Assembly (NCBI RefSeq): GCF_003628305.1
Contig: NZ_RBZM01000004.1
Span: 682,001-746,000 of the forward strand
Source: Cohnella endophytica
Lineage (GTDB): Bacteria; Bacillota; Bacilli; Paenibacillales; Paenibacillaceae
Direction: 5' to 3'
Length of the DNA: 64,000 nt
This document shows, piece by piece, positions 1 to 8,073 of the stretch; the first letter of the stretch is position 1; every line of letters begins with the position of its first letter. Below the pieces are notes generated by a model, which did not search any database, was not told the DNA's origin, and saw nothing but the letters and a program-made list of their open reading frames with translations. The position numbers and the translations under genes were made by a program.

Positions 1-231
1 CAGTTCGCGTTCGTGCAAGCCGCCAAAGAAGAGCTCAGTCACTTCTTGGATTCTCAGGCCGAGTTGCAGATCGTCCCGGATTCTTCCGTCCAAGAAGGCG
101 GATGCATCGTTCGTTCGGCGTTCGGCAGCATCGACGCTCGCGTAGATACCCAGCTGGAAGCGATCCGGGAGCAACTGCTTAAAGTTGCCGCCCACGGCGC
201 CGAGGAGGGGAAACGCGATGCCGCACCTTGA
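1..231 (+). CDS. fliH: FliH, flagellar export ATPase regulator (3' end only)
   Basis: The window opens inside this gene; 76 codons remain, starting in frame at base 1 and ending in TGA at 229-231. The residues resemble the C-terminal domain of FliH/YscL proteins, which bind the ATPase FliI and hold it at the export gate (family knowledge). Visible features are the stretch IVPDSSVQEGGCIV and the amphipathic tail DARVDTQLEAIREQLLKVAA, typical of the FliH end. The gene overlaps the fliI start by 14 bases, which supports translational coupling. The identity rests on this tail and on its position directly before fliI; the N-terminal part lies outside the window. Confidence 0.78.
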   Translation, partial: QFAFVQAAKEELSHFLDSQAELQIVPDSSVQEGGCIVRSAFGSIDARVDTQLEAIREQLLKVAAHGAEEGKRDAAP

Positions 232-1537
232 TATTCATCGCTATACGGAAACGTTAGACCGGATGGATCCGGTCAGGGTTAACGGCAAGGTCATTCAGAT
301 CATCGGTTTAACGGTGGAGTCGGAAGGGCCGGACGCCAGCATCGGAGACGTGTGCTCGATCCACCCTTCGAAGGGCGGTAAGCCCGTGTTGGCCGAAGTG
401 GTCGGGTTTCGCAACAACCGGGTTCTCCTCATGCCATTGGGCGAACTTGACTCCGTTGGGCCCGGATGCGACGTGGTCGCGACGGGAGGACCTTTAACGG
501 TTCAAGTAGGCTCGGAACTGCTAGGCAAAGTTCTAGACGGGCTTGGAAAACCTTTGGACGGAACGAGCCTGCCGGCGCGCATGCCGCATTACTCGACGAA
601 TAACTCTCCGGGGAATCCTTTGCAGCGCCCGCGGGTCAAAACTCCTCTCGGAGTCGGCGTGAGGGCAATCGACGGCCTGCTAACGGTGGGCCAAGGGCAA
701 CGGGTAGGCATCTTCGCCGGTTCGGGCGTCGGGAAAAGCACGTTGCTAGGCATGGTCGCGCGGAATACCGCAGCGGACGTCAACGTTATCGCGCTTGTCG
801 GCGAGCGCGGACGCGAGGTGCTGGAGTTCGTCGAGAAGGATCTCGGGCCCGAGGGGCTCGCGAGATCCGTCGTCATCGTCGCCACTTCGGACCAACCCGC
901 GTTGATTCGTATCAAGGGAGCTTTGATCGCCACGACGATCGCGGAATATTTCCGCGATCGGGGCATGAACGTCATGCTCATGATGGACTCGGTTACCCGT
1001 TACGCCATGGCGATGCGCGAAGTCGGGCTTGCCATCGGCGAACCGCCTGCTACGCGTGGTTACACGCCGTCCGTGTTCGCGGCGTTGCCTAAGTTGTTGG
1101 AACGCGCGGGAACAGGTCCTACGGGCTCGATAACGGCGTTCTACACGGTGCTGGTAGACGGAGACGACATGAATGAGCCGATCGCCGATGCGGTCAGAGG
1201 CATACTGGACGGTCATATCGTGCTTCATCGGAACCTGGCCAATAAAGGCCATTTTCCTGCGATCGACGTCCTGTCCAGCGTTAGCCGCGTCATGAAAGAC
1301 ATCATTTCAGACGATCAGCAGAGCGCCGCCGAACAGTTAAAGAGGCTGCTAGCCGTATACCGCGATTCGGAAGACTTGATCAATATCGGGGCCTATCAAC
1401 GCGGCTCTAACGCCGAGATAGACAAGGCCATTCAATATTACGATTTATTCAAAACCTACACCCAGCAGAAAACGAACGAAAAAGTAACCTTGCATGACGC
1501 ACAAGAGCGATTGATCATCGATTTCTTCAGGAGATGA
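218..1537 (+). CDS. fliI: FliI, flagellum-specific ATPase
   Basis: FliI is the ATPase of the flagellar type III export apparatus, related to the F1 beta subunit; it unloads substrates and chaperones at the export gate. The 439-residue product has the normal family length. The Walker A motif GSGVGKST lies at residues 168-175, the ERGRE segment at 196-200 and the Walker B region MLMMDSVTR near 253-261. The ATG at 218 is chosen because GAGGAGGGG sits 8 bases upstream; a TTG at 185 would add 11 residues but has no comparable ribosome binding site. The start lies inside the end of fliH, and fliJ follows after 12 bases, as in other fla operons. Confidence 0.97.
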   Translation: MPHLDIHRYTETLDRMDPVRVNGKVIQIIGLTVESEGPDASIGDVCSIHPSKGGKPVLAEVVGFRNNRVLLMPLGELDSVGPGCDVVATGGPLTVQVGSELLGKVLDGLGKPLDGTSLPARMPHYSTNNSPGNPLQRPRVKTPLGVGVRAIDGLLTVGQGQRVGIFAGSGVGKSTLLGMVARNTAADVNVIALVGERGREVLEFVEKDLGPEGLARSVVIVATSDQPALIRIKGALIATTIAEYFRDRGMNVMLMMDSVTRYAMAMREVGLAIGEPPATRGYTPSVFAALPKLLERAGTGPTGSITAFYTVLVDGDDMNEPIADAVRGILDGHIVLHRNLANKGHFPAIDVLSSVSRVMKDIISDDQQSAAEQLKRLLAVYRDSEDLINIGAYQRGSNAEIDKAIQYYDLFKTYTQQKTNEKVTLHDAQERLIIDFFRR

Positions 1538-1549
1538 GAATAAGCAATC

Positions 1550-1996
1550 ATGAGATTCCGATATCCGTTGCAGAAAATCGTTGATCTCAAGGGCAGCGAG
1601 AAGTCGATGGCGGAGTGGGAGTACGCCGCGTCGCTTGGCAAGCTACGGCAAGAGGAAGAGCAACTCAAACAGTTGCAGGACGAACGCCGAGAGCTGGAAA
1701 CCTCGTTGCAGGCTACGGCAATGCAACCTACGCCGCTGACCGACCTGCTGGTCGTACAACGTTACATCGAGATCGTCGACGTGCGCATACGCAAGCAACA
1801 CGAAGGCGTGCAAACCGCCGAACAAGTCGTCAGGAAGCGACAAGGCCATCTTACGGATAAGATGGTCGACGAAAAAGTATGGTTGAACACAAGGGACCGG
1901 GCGTTCGAGAGATTCAGAAGCGAACAGCTGGCCAAGGAACAGAACGAACTGGATGAAATCGCGATCGTGCGGGCCGCCGCGGCATCTAGGGGTTAA
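1550..1996 (+). CDS. fliJ: FliJ, flagellar export chaperone / ATPase stalk protein
   Basis: The 148-residue product is almost wholly alpha-helical and charged, with heptad-like runs such as LRQEEEQLKQLQDERREL. This fits FliJ, the coiled-coil protein that sits in the FliI ring like a rotor stalk and helps recycle export chaperones. The opening MRFRYPLQKIVDLK is characteristic of FliJ in Firmicutes. The ribosome binding site AGGAGATGAG overlaps the fliI stop codon. Sequence conservation in this family is low, so the call leans on the N-terminal signature, the coiled-coil nature, the length and the position directly after fliI. Confidence 0.92.
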   Translation: MRFRYPLQKIVDLKGSEKSMAEWEYAASLGKLRQEEEQLKQLQDERRELETSLQATAMQPTPLTDLLVVQRYIEIVDVRIRKQHEGVQTAEQVVRKRQGHLTDKMVDEKVWLNTRDRAFERFRSEQLAKEQNELDEIAIVRAAAASRG

Positions 1997-2040
1997 GGCG
2001 GATAAACGTGAACGAATCGCAGCGGAAGGGAGGGACAATC

Positions 2041-2955
2041 GTGGCGGGCGCGGATGTAGAAAAAAGCAGTTACAGCGGCTTCGAGCGATTTCTCTTTTTT
2101 GTAACACCGATCTTATTTACAGCCGTGTTGCTCGGCGTATTGCTTCTTATGTTCAACGCGGATTGGCGCAATTCGGCGTTGGAATTCGGTCATAAGATTC
2201 CGATCGTGAAATCGATGCTGCCGGCCCCGGCCAAAACCGAGCAGACCGCAGGCAAGACGGATGCAGAGCTTACGGTTAGCAACGCCAAGACGAAGGTCGA
2301 CGAGTTGAACGCATTGTTGACCGATCGTGAGACGGCGTTGAAGCAGGCGACGGAAGAAACGACGCAGCAGAAAAAGCAGATCGAGGAATTGAAAGCCAAA
2401 GTAGACGAGCTAACGAAAGACAATTCCGACAAAACGATTACCAGCGACGCTTACCGTGCTCGAATCACGTCGTTGGCGGATATGTACGGCAAGATGACGC
2501 CAAGCAAGGCGGCGCCGATCCTCGAGAGCATGACGACCGACGAATCGGCTCTCGTTCTCGGCGCAATGTCGGATACGCTGCGCGGCAAAGTTCTCGAACG
2601 AATGACGCCGAAGAAGGCCGCGGAAGTATCCATGAAGTTGAAAGACGCGGACACGGTCGATAGCCGGGAAATCGCGGCGCTCCAATCGCGAATTAAAGAA
2701 CTGGAGCTCCAAACGGGCAAAAAAACGTCCGAGCTGGATAACGCGGAACTCAATCGTACTTTCTCGGCGATGAAGCCGGCTAACGCGGCGACGCTGCTCT
2801 TGCAAATGGCAAGCACGAATCAGGATAAGGCGCTTCGTATCCTAAGCTTGCTCGACGATTCCGCCCGCTCGAACGTATTGGCGTCGATGTCGGATCTCGA
2901 CAAGAAGAAAACGGCTGCCCTTGTTACCAAGTTAATGCCGACCGCAAATCCTTAA
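2041..2955 (+). CDS. MotE/YlxF-like protein with MgtE N-terminal-type domain
   Basis: The product has about 304 residues. A short cytoplasmic N-terminus is followed by one membrane segment (about residues 18-38), a Lys/Glu/Gln-rich coiled coil (about 75-135) and a C-terminal region with two helical repeats, LADMYGKMTPSKAAPILESM and AMKPANAATLLLQM. These repeats resemble the MgtE intracellular N-domain used by the flagellar proteins YlxF and MotE. YlxF is encoded between fliJ and fliK in Bacillus, the same place as here. MotE-like proteins chaperone or stabilise motility components in some bacteria; the exact role in Firmicutes is unclear. The GTG at 2041 is preferred because AAGGGAGG precedes it by 7 bases; a GTG at 2008 would add 11 residues. 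Confidence 0.8.
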   Translation: MAGADVEKSSYSGFERFLFFVTPILFTAVLLGVLLLMFNADWRNSALEFGHKIPIVKSMLPAPAKTEQTAGKTDAELTVSNAKTKVDELNALLTDRETALKQATEETTQQKKQIEELKAKVDELTKDNSDKTITSDAYRARITSLADMYGKMTPSKAAPILESMTTDESALVLGAMSDTLRGKVLERMTPKKAAEVSMKLKDADTVDSREIAALQSRIKELELQTGKKTSELDNAELNRTFSAMKPANAATLLLQMASTNQDKALRILSLLDDSARSNVLASMSDLDKKKTAALVTKLMPTANP

Positions 2956-2998
2956 TCGGACGTTTCATAACCCTTCTATTCGAAAGGAGGTGAAAAAA

Positions 2999-4426
2999 AT
3001 GAACATGACGATTTCTTCTAATTCGACGCCCATAGGCAAAACCGTCTCCGCTAATGCAAGCAGCGCTTCGAGCGCCGTATCCGGCAGCGGATTCGCGGGT
3101 GCTCTCGTTCAAGCGATCGATGGCAAGAGCGCTCCTACGCCAACGAACGGCGGACTATCCTTACCGATAGCTCTTACCGGTTTGCTCGGTCAATTGGGAG
3201 AGGATGCTACGGCAGAACCCGCTCAAGATTTGCTGGAAATGCTGACGAAGCTAATCGAGCAATTGCAGCAGTTGGAGAAGGATGGCTCGGATTCTTTGAC
3301 TTCCGATACTCAGGATCAGTTGGCTTCGTTGTTGGCTGCTTTTCAATCCGTCTTGCAGCAAACGAATCCGATCGCGATTAAACCGGAAACCGAGGCTGGG
3401 CAAGCCGTTGGCGCCATTGCGGAAACGGATACGCCTGAAGTTAAGCCATCCGTTGCTTCGAACGTAATCAGCGCTTTGCGCGAGACTCTTCAACAGCTTT
3501 CCAAGGCAGTCGCTTCCGGTAAGGAAGGTGCATCCGCCGCCGCTAACTTCACGGCTAAGCTTCAAGCGGTTCTGGATGCGAATGCCGGAATGCCTTCCGC
3601 TTCGACGCAGCCCGTTCAAGTAACTAAAGCCGACGAATCGCAGGCATCGGTTACGCCTAAAGACGTTAAAGATGCCGGAAACGGTAAGGCGGTTCCCAAG
3701 GAAACGTTCGGACAAGCGGCCGTGGTCGTACAAGAGCAGCGGCGTCCAATCCAAGCGCTCCGCGATCCGATCTGGAGATTTAACGTCGAAGGTACGGAAG
3801 ATACGAGGACGGAGAATAAGGCGAACGCGGTTGTTCCGGCCGTTGCTACGGCGAAGGAAGCGAATCAATCCGAATCGCAACCGGTATGGACTTACTTGGC
3901 CAACGATTCGGTAAGCAAAGCCGATTCTTCCGCGATGAAAGCGACTTTGCCGGCGCAAGTGCCCGTTCAGCAATTCGCCGAACAAGTCGAGAAGTTCCTC
4001 GTGAAGCAATTCCAGCTGACGCTAGGAAACGGGACGTCGGAAGCGAAGCTTTCGCTTACGCCCGAGCATCTTGGACAAGTCGATATTCGCATCGTGATGC
4101 ATAACGGGCAGCTTACAGCCCAATTCATGACGGATAACGCGATGGCTAAAGACATGCTGGAGAATCAAATGGCGCAACTCAAGACCTCGTTGAGCGGTCA
4201 AGGCTTGCAAGTCGAACGTCTGGAGGTCGTGCAACAATCGTCTTCGGCGAGTACTTCGTTCATGCAACAAGAGCAACGCCACTCGAGTTCCGGTAACGGC
4301 CAAGGAGGCAACGGTCGCGGTAAAGGAGAAGCCCTTGAGGATTCTGCCTTATTCGCTGCCGAGATGGAGCGTACTTCCAGTCTCAAAGATTTCGGATTCG
4401 GAGGTTCGATCAGCACCACGGCATAA
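2999..4426 (+). CDS. fliK: FliK, flagellar hook-length control protein
   Basis: The long N-terminal part (about residues 1-320) is low in complexity, rich in Ala, Ser, Gln and Thr, as expected for the secreted ruler portion of FliK. The C-terminal domain at about 325-410, containing KLSLTPEHLGQVDIRIVMHN, is the conserved hook-length control domain that contacts FlhB and switches export specificity from hook to filament. A Gln/Ser/Gly-rich tail follows. The product has 475 residues from the ATG at 2999, which AAAGGAGGTG precedes by 6 bases; a GTG at 2990 lies within that ribosome binding site and is less likely. The neighbour flgD, the hook-cap gene, fits this role. Confidence 0.93.
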   Translation: MNMTISSNSTPIGKTVSANASSASSAVSGSGFAGALVQAIDGKSAPTPTNGGLSLPIALTGLLGQLGEDATAEPAQDLLEMLTKLIEQLQQLEKDGSDSLTSDTQDQLASLLAAFQSVLQQTNPIAIKPETEAGQAVGAIAETDTPEVKPSVASNVISALRETLQQLSKAVASGKEGASAAANFTAKLQAVLDANAGMPSASTQPVQVTKADESQASVTPKDVKDAGNGKAVPKETFGQAAVVVQEQRRPIQALRDPIWRFNVEGTEDTRTENKANAVVPAVATAKEANQSESQPVWTYLANDSVSKADSSAMKATLPAQVPVQQFAEQVEKFLVKQFQLTLGNGTSEAKLSLTPEHLGQVDIRIVMHNGQLTAQFMTDNAMAKDMLENQMAQLKTSLSGQGLQVERLEVVQQSSSASTSFMQQEQRHSSSGNGQGGNGRGKGEALEDSALFAAEMERTSSLKDFGFGGSISTTA

Positions 4427-4450
4427 TACCGTACAAAGGAGGTGAATCCC

Positions 4451-4915
4451 GTGGCTGACGTAGTAGGAACTTCGAACATTTGGCCTTATTATTCTTCGCA
4501 AAACGTCCAAGCCGCCGCAAGGAAGCCGGTCAAGGAGTTAGGCAAGGATCAATTCCTGCAGATTCTGGTTACGCAGTTACGCAACCAAGACCCGATGCAG
4601 CCGATGCAAGATAAAGAATTTATTTCGCAGATGGCGCAATTCTCCTCATTGGAACAAACGATGAACATGTCCAAGGAGTTGACTAATCTCAGGCAATCGG
4701 CGGGAATGTCCGCGGGTCTAATCGGCAAAGAAGTATCCTGGTTGGATGATTCGGGCCCAATCATTGTCGAGAAATACGGCACGGTAAGTTCCGTAATGTG
4801 GCGTGACGGCGTTCAATATTTGAAAGCGGGAACCGAAGAAGTGAGGTTGGATAAAATCATTTCGATCGCCGAGCCGACTGACGAAAGCGGAACGGGGGGG
4901 CCTGGAAATGAGTGA
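4451..4915 (+). CDS. flgD: FlgD, flagellar hook assembly scaffold protein
   Basis: FlgD caps the growing hook and guides polymerisation of hook subunits. The product has 154 residues, short compared with enterobacterial FlgD but usual for Bacillus-type FlgD. The segment DQFLQILVTQLRNQDPMQPM near residues 34-53 is the family signature, followed by QMAQFSSLEQ. The C-terminal part (about 90-145) resembles the small beta domain of the family. The GTG at 4451 is preferred over the GTG at 4442, which lies inside the ribosome binding site AAAGGAGGTG. The last bases overlap the next gene by 8, suggesting coupled translation. Confidence 0.93.
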   Translation: MADVVGTSNIWPYYSSQNVQAAARKPVKELGKDQFLQILVTQLRNQDPMQPMQDKEFISQMAQFSSLEQTMNMSKELTNLRQSAGMSAGLIGKEVSWLDDSGPIIVEKYGTVSSVMWRDGVQYLKAGTEEVRLDKIISIAEPTDESGTGGPGNE

Positions 4916-5294
4916 CCGGATGCTCGTTGGGCAACTCTCAACGGGAATAACGGTACCGATCCAAGGCAACCGAAATGGCGTACGTAATCCATCCATGCCT
5001 TCGGAGCAAACTTCGTTCCGGGATATCCTTAACAACCAGCAGTTGAAGTTCAGCCACCATGCTGAACAGCGCTTGCAACAAAGGGGCATCCAATTGCTTC
5101 CGGACCAAGTTGCGCGCATCGCAAACGCAGTCGATCAGGCAGCCGCGAAAGGCGCCAAGGATTCATTGGTGTTGTTCCGGGATATCGCGATGATCGTGAA
5201 CGTACCGAATAGAACCGTTGTAACCGCGATGGACGGCAATTCGATGAAAGAACATATTTTTACCCAGATCGATAGCGCAGTCGTCGTGAGCTAA
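4908..5294 (+). CDS. TIGR02530-type flagellar operon protein
   Basis: The 128-residue product contains KFSHHAEQRLQQRGIQL at about residues 47-63 and a C-terminal part with LVLFRDIAMIVNVPNRTVVT. Both fit the family described as flagellar operon protein TIGR02530, found between flgD and the hook gene in many Firmicutes. No biochemical function is established to my knowledge; its fixed position between the hook cap and hook genes suggests a role in hook or rod assembly. The ATG at 4908 overlaps the flgD stop by 8 bases. A spacer of about 90 bases with a hairpin separates it from the hook gene. Confidence 0.8.
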   Translation: MSDRMLVGQLSTGITVPIQGNRNGVRNPSMPSEQTSFRDILNNQQLKFSHHAEQRLQQRGIQLLPDQVARIANAVDQAAAKGAKDSLVLFRDIAMIVNVPNRTVVTAMDGNSMKEHIFTQIDSAVVVS

Positions 5295-5328
5295 GGCATT
5301 GCAGGGCTGGTCCTACTCAGGAAGCCCC

Positions 5329-5356
5329 AACGCCGCGGACCGATTGAAGCGGCGTT
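5329..5356 (+). other. Hairpin in spacer before the hook/rod gene
   Basis: AACGCCGC at 5329-5336 is the exact reverse complement of GCGGCGTT at 5349-5356, with a 12-base loop. There is no T-run after it, so it is unlikely to be a terminator. It lies about 30 bases before the flgG/flgE start and may shape mRNA stability or processing within the operon; that role is inference. Confidence 0.4.
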
Positions 5357-5386
5357 AATCCAACAACCAATGGAGGTAGGCAATAC

Positions 5387-6205
5387 ATGTTACGTTCTAT
5401 GTATTCCGGCGTATCCGGTATGCGCGGTTTTCAAACGAAGCTCGACGTCATCGGCAACAACATCGCCAACGTTAATACGGTCGGCTTCAAAGCAGGACGC
5501 GTCATGTTCAAAGACATTTTAAGCCAATCGATGTCCGGCGTAACCGCCCCCGTAGAAGGCGAGAAAGGTGGCGTAAACGCGAAGCAAGTCGGTCTAGGCG
5601 TAGCGGTCGCATCGATCGATACGGTTCATACCGCGGGCAGCGCGATGACGACATCGGTTTCCACTGATCTTCGGATCGATGGCGACGGCTTCTTCGTCGT
5701 AAGTCCCGCGGACGGCGGTCCGCAATACTTGACGCGTGCCGGTAACTTCACTCTGGACGCTAACCGTCAACTCGTTAACGCGGACGGAATGTTCGTTCTT
5801 TCCTCAGACGGCGCGCCAATCGTGCTGGACGAAGCGGTAACGGCGTTCTCGATCTCCCAGGACGGAACGATTATTTCCATCGACCAAGAGGGACTGGCAA
5901 CGCCGACCGACTTCAAGATCGGAGTCGCCAAAGTCGTTAATCCGGGCGGTCTCGAGAAAGTCGGAGGAAATCTTTATCGGATGACTCCGAACGCGAACGC
6001 CGGAGGCGAACTGACGATCGGTGAAGCCGCGAATTTGGAAACGGGTACCGGTTCGATCGTTTCCGGACAACTCGAGATGTCCAACGTTGACCTGACGAAC
6101 GAATTCACCGAAATGATCGTCGCCCAACGCGGGTTCCAAGCGAACTCGAGAATCATCACGACATCCGATGAAATTCTTCAAGAAGTCGTTAACTTGAAAA
6201 GGTAA
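5387..6205 (+). CDS. flgG: Flagellar hook/rod protein, FlgE/FlgG family
   Basis: The product has 272 residues and begins MLRSMYSGVSGMRGFQTKLD, followed by VIGNNIANVNTVGFKAGR, the flagellar basal-body rod signature. The C-terminal segment EMIVAQRGFQANSRIITTSDE is the matching C-terminal rod/hook domain. Genes in this position are often annotated flgG, but the counterpart in Bacillus subtilis is the hook protein, now named FlgE; the short length and the location next to flgD favour hook. The ATG at 5387 has GGAGGTAGG 7 bases upstream. Hairpins lie on both sides of the gene (5329-5356 and 6214-6250), consistent with a separately stabilised mRNA segment for an abundant structural protein. Confidence 0.93.
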   Translation: MLRSMYSGVSGMRGFQTKLDVIGNNIANVNTVGFKAGRVMFKDILSQSMSGVTAPVEGEKGGVNAKQVGLGVAVASIDTVHTAGSAMTTSVSTDLRIDGDGFFVVSPADGGPQYLTRAGNFTLDANRQLVNADGMFVLSSDGAPIVLDEAVTAFSISQDGTIISIDQEGLATPTDFKIGVAKVVNPGGLEKVGGNLYRMTPNANAGGELTIGEAANLETGTGSIVSGQLEMSNVDLTNEFTEMIVAQRGFQANSRIITTSDEILQEVVNLKR

Positions 6206-6213
6206 TTGAACGA

Positions 6214-6250
6214 CTGCCAGAGGAGAGCGGCATAGCTCTCCTTCCGGCAG
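6214..6250 (+). other. Strong intercistronic hairpin after flgG/flgE
   Basis: The nested inverted repeat has outer arms CTGCC (6214-6218) and GGCAG (6246-6250), and inner arms GGAGAGC (6222-6228) and GCTCTCC (6235-6241) around the loop GGCATA. No T-run follows and the next gene starts 18 bases later, so it is more likely an mRNA-stabilising or processing hairpin than a terminator. This is inference from base pairing only. Confidence 0.5.
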
Positions 6251-6268
6251 ATTGGGGAGGACCCTCGC

Positions 6269-6502
6269 ATGATTCAAGTCACTCGCCTAAACGGCAGCAA
6301 GTTTCATCTCAATGCTTTATTGATCGAGACGGTGGAAGAAACGCCGGACACGATCATCTCGCTTACGACGGGAAAAAAATTCATTGTACTCGAAAATTCT
6401 TCGGATGTAATCCGGTCAATCCGGCATTACTTACGCAGTATCGGCGTTCTGGCGGCTGTAAGCCGGCCAACGGACGCGCAATCGGAGGGAGCTACGTCAT
6501 GA
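6269..6502 (+). CDS. swrD: SwrD / FlbD-family protein
   Basis: The 77-residue product opens with MIQVTRLNGSKFHLNALLIE and contains TPDTIISLTTGKKFIVLENS, the hallmarks of the FlbD family. In Bacillus subtilis the counterpart SwrD (YlzI) increases stator power and is needed for swarming. Its place between the hook gene and fliL is conserved. The ATG at 6269 is preceded by GGGGAGG. The end overlaps the fliL start by 4 bases (ATGA). The function here is by family and position; no catalytic residues are expected. Confidence 0.88.
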   Translation: MIQVTRLNGSKFHLNALLIETVEETPDTIISLTTGKKFIVLENSSDVIRSIRHYLRSIGVLAAVSRPTDAQSEGATS

Positions 6503-6981
6503 GAAAATTGTTGCCATGGCTCGTTTCGCTATTATTGGCGATTACGTTGATTGTCGGCGCCACGTTTTACTTCTGGACCAATTTGTTCGGGGACAAAAAG
6601 ACGACCGATCCCGACCAAGCGGCGAAAGATGTTGCCGGCAATGTGCAAGTTGAGCCGATATCTGCGGATGAATTAGTCAAAGTGACATCCGAATTAATCG
6701 ATATCAAAACGAATCTAGCGGACACGGATTACGTCGTTCAGATCAGCTTCTCGTTCCAGTTCGACAACGAGAAAGCCAAAGACGAGTTCGACAAAATCAA
6801 AGAAGACGTAGTTAAACCGATCGTTAACCGCGCATTATGGGTGATGACCCCTGATGATATGAATGGAACGAAAGGCAAAGACCAGCTTACGGCAGGACTT
6901 ATCAACTCCATTAACGTGGTCTTGTCCGAAGGCAAGCTCTTGAAAGTCGGCGTTAAAGGCTTCATCATGACGCGCATTTAA
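6499..6981 (+). CDS. fliL: FliL, flagellar basal body-associated protein
   Basis: FliL is a single-pass membrane protein that surrounds the stator at the flagellar base and supports torque. The 160-residue product has one N-terminal membrane segment (about residues 7-28, rich in Leu, Ala and Val), an acidic linker and a C-terminal domain ending in KLLKVGVKGFIMTRI, typical of the stomatin-like FliL fold. The start overlaps the swrD stop by 4 bases, so translation is probably coupled. The spacer to fliM has a weak hairpin (GTCGGA at 7027-7032 with TCCGAC at 7041-7046) and no T-run. Confidence 0.92.
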   Translation: MRKLLPWLVSLLLAITLIVGATFYFWTNLFGDKKTTDPDQAAKDVAGNVQVEPISADELVKVTSELIDIKTNLADTDYVVQISFSFQFDNEKAKDEFDKIKEDVVKPIVNRALWVMTPDDMNGTKGKDQLTAGLINSINVVLSEGKLLKVGVKGFIMTRI

Positions 6982-7071
6982 CTTAGGGAAAACGAATACG
7001 ACCGATAGAAAGCACCATAGTCCGGAGTCGGAGCCATCGTTCCGACGACGCCTAAGAAAGGGGTGAGAGAT

Positions 7072-8073
7072 TTGGTAGACGTACTTTCGCAGAATGAGAT
7101 CGACGCGTTATTGGCGGCGCTCTCTTCGGGAGAAATGGATGCGGAAGAGCTAAAGAAAGAGGATACTCAGAAAAAGGTTCGCGCATACGACTTCAAACGC
7201 GCGACCCGCTTTTCCAAGGATCACATTCGAAGCTTAACCCGAATTCACGAGAATTTCGCTCGCTTTTTGACAACTTATTTCTCCGCACAACTTCGAACGT
7301 TCGTCCAAATTAACGTCGTTCAGGTAGAACAACTGCCTTACGACGAATTCATCCGCTCCATTCCGAAGATGACGATACTGAACATTTTCGAAGCGGAGCC
7401 GCTTGAAGGGCGAATGGTTCTAGAGGTGCACCCCAACGTCGCTTTCGCAATGCTTGATAGACTGCTTGGAGGCGGTGGCAGCGCGCCCGGCAAAATAGGC
7501 AGTTTAACGGAAATCGAAACGATAATCATGGAAAAAATATTCAGCAGGGCGCTGGAAAGCTTGCAGGAAGCATGGCGAACGATTATCGACATACAGCCTC
7601 GGCTCGAAGCGTTGGAAACGAATCCGCAGTTCATGCAGATCGCTTCACCGAACGAAACGATCGCCCTCATTTCCTTGAGCACGAAGATCGGCGAGACTAC
7701 GGGCATGATCAACCTTTGTATTCCTCACGTCGTCATCGAACCGATAATGCCGAGATTGTCCGTGCATCACTGGTTCGTATCGCAGAAGAAAACGAGGGCG
7801 CCGGAAGAGCAGCAAATGCTCGAGCAGCGATTGAACAAAGCGAAGTTGCCGATCATAGCCGAGTTAGGTTCCTCCCGAATCTCGGTACATGAGTTCCTCA
7901 ACCTAGCGGTCGGGGACGTAATTGCCTTACATAAGCCGACGAACGAAGGATTGGAAATAAGGGTTGGAGAGAACGTGAAATTTATCGCCAGCCCAGGCAC
8001 CGTGCGTGATAAAATGGCGATTCAAATTCATGAAATCGTCAACGAAGGAGTGGATGAAATCCATGACGAGTAA
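7072..8073 (+). CDS. fliM: FliM, flagellar motor switch protein
   Basis: FliM forms part of the C-ring and binds CheY-P. The N-terminal LSQNEIDALLAALS is the conserved CheY-binding motif. A middle CheC-like domain (about residues 45-235) contains the GGGGSAPGK loop, and the C-terminal SpoA/FliN-like domain covers about 250-333. The product has about 333 residues, the usual length. I prefer the TTG at 7072, which gives MVDVLSQNEIDALL and lies 7 bases after AAAGGGGTGA; a GTG at 7063 is inside that site. The gene overlaps the following fliY by 11 bases. Confidence 0.96.
   Translation: MVDVLSQNEIDALLAALSSGEMDAEELKKEDTQKKVRAYDFKRATRFSKDHIRSLTRIHENFARFLTTYFSAQLRTFVQINVVQVEQLPYDEFIRSIPKMTILNIFEAEPLEGRMVLEVHPNVAFAMLDRLLGGGGSAPGKIGSLTEIETIIMEKIFSRALESLQEAWRTIIDIQPRLEALETNPQFMQIASPNETIALISLSTKIGETTGMINLCIPHVVIEPIMPRLSVHHWFVSQKKTRAPEEQQMLEQRLNKAKLPIIAELGSSRISVHEFLNLAVGDVIALHKPTNEGLEIRVGENVKFIASPGTVRDKMAIQIHEIVNEGVDEIHDE

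Noticed and set aside
5295-5386. Terminator before the hook/rod gene
   Set aside because: The hairpin is perfect but no T-run follows, so termination is unlikely.
6654-6661. GCCGATAT, a sigma-D -10 like octamer inside fliL
   Set aside because: No TAAA-type -35 lies 15 bases upstream, and it is in the middle of a coding sequence.
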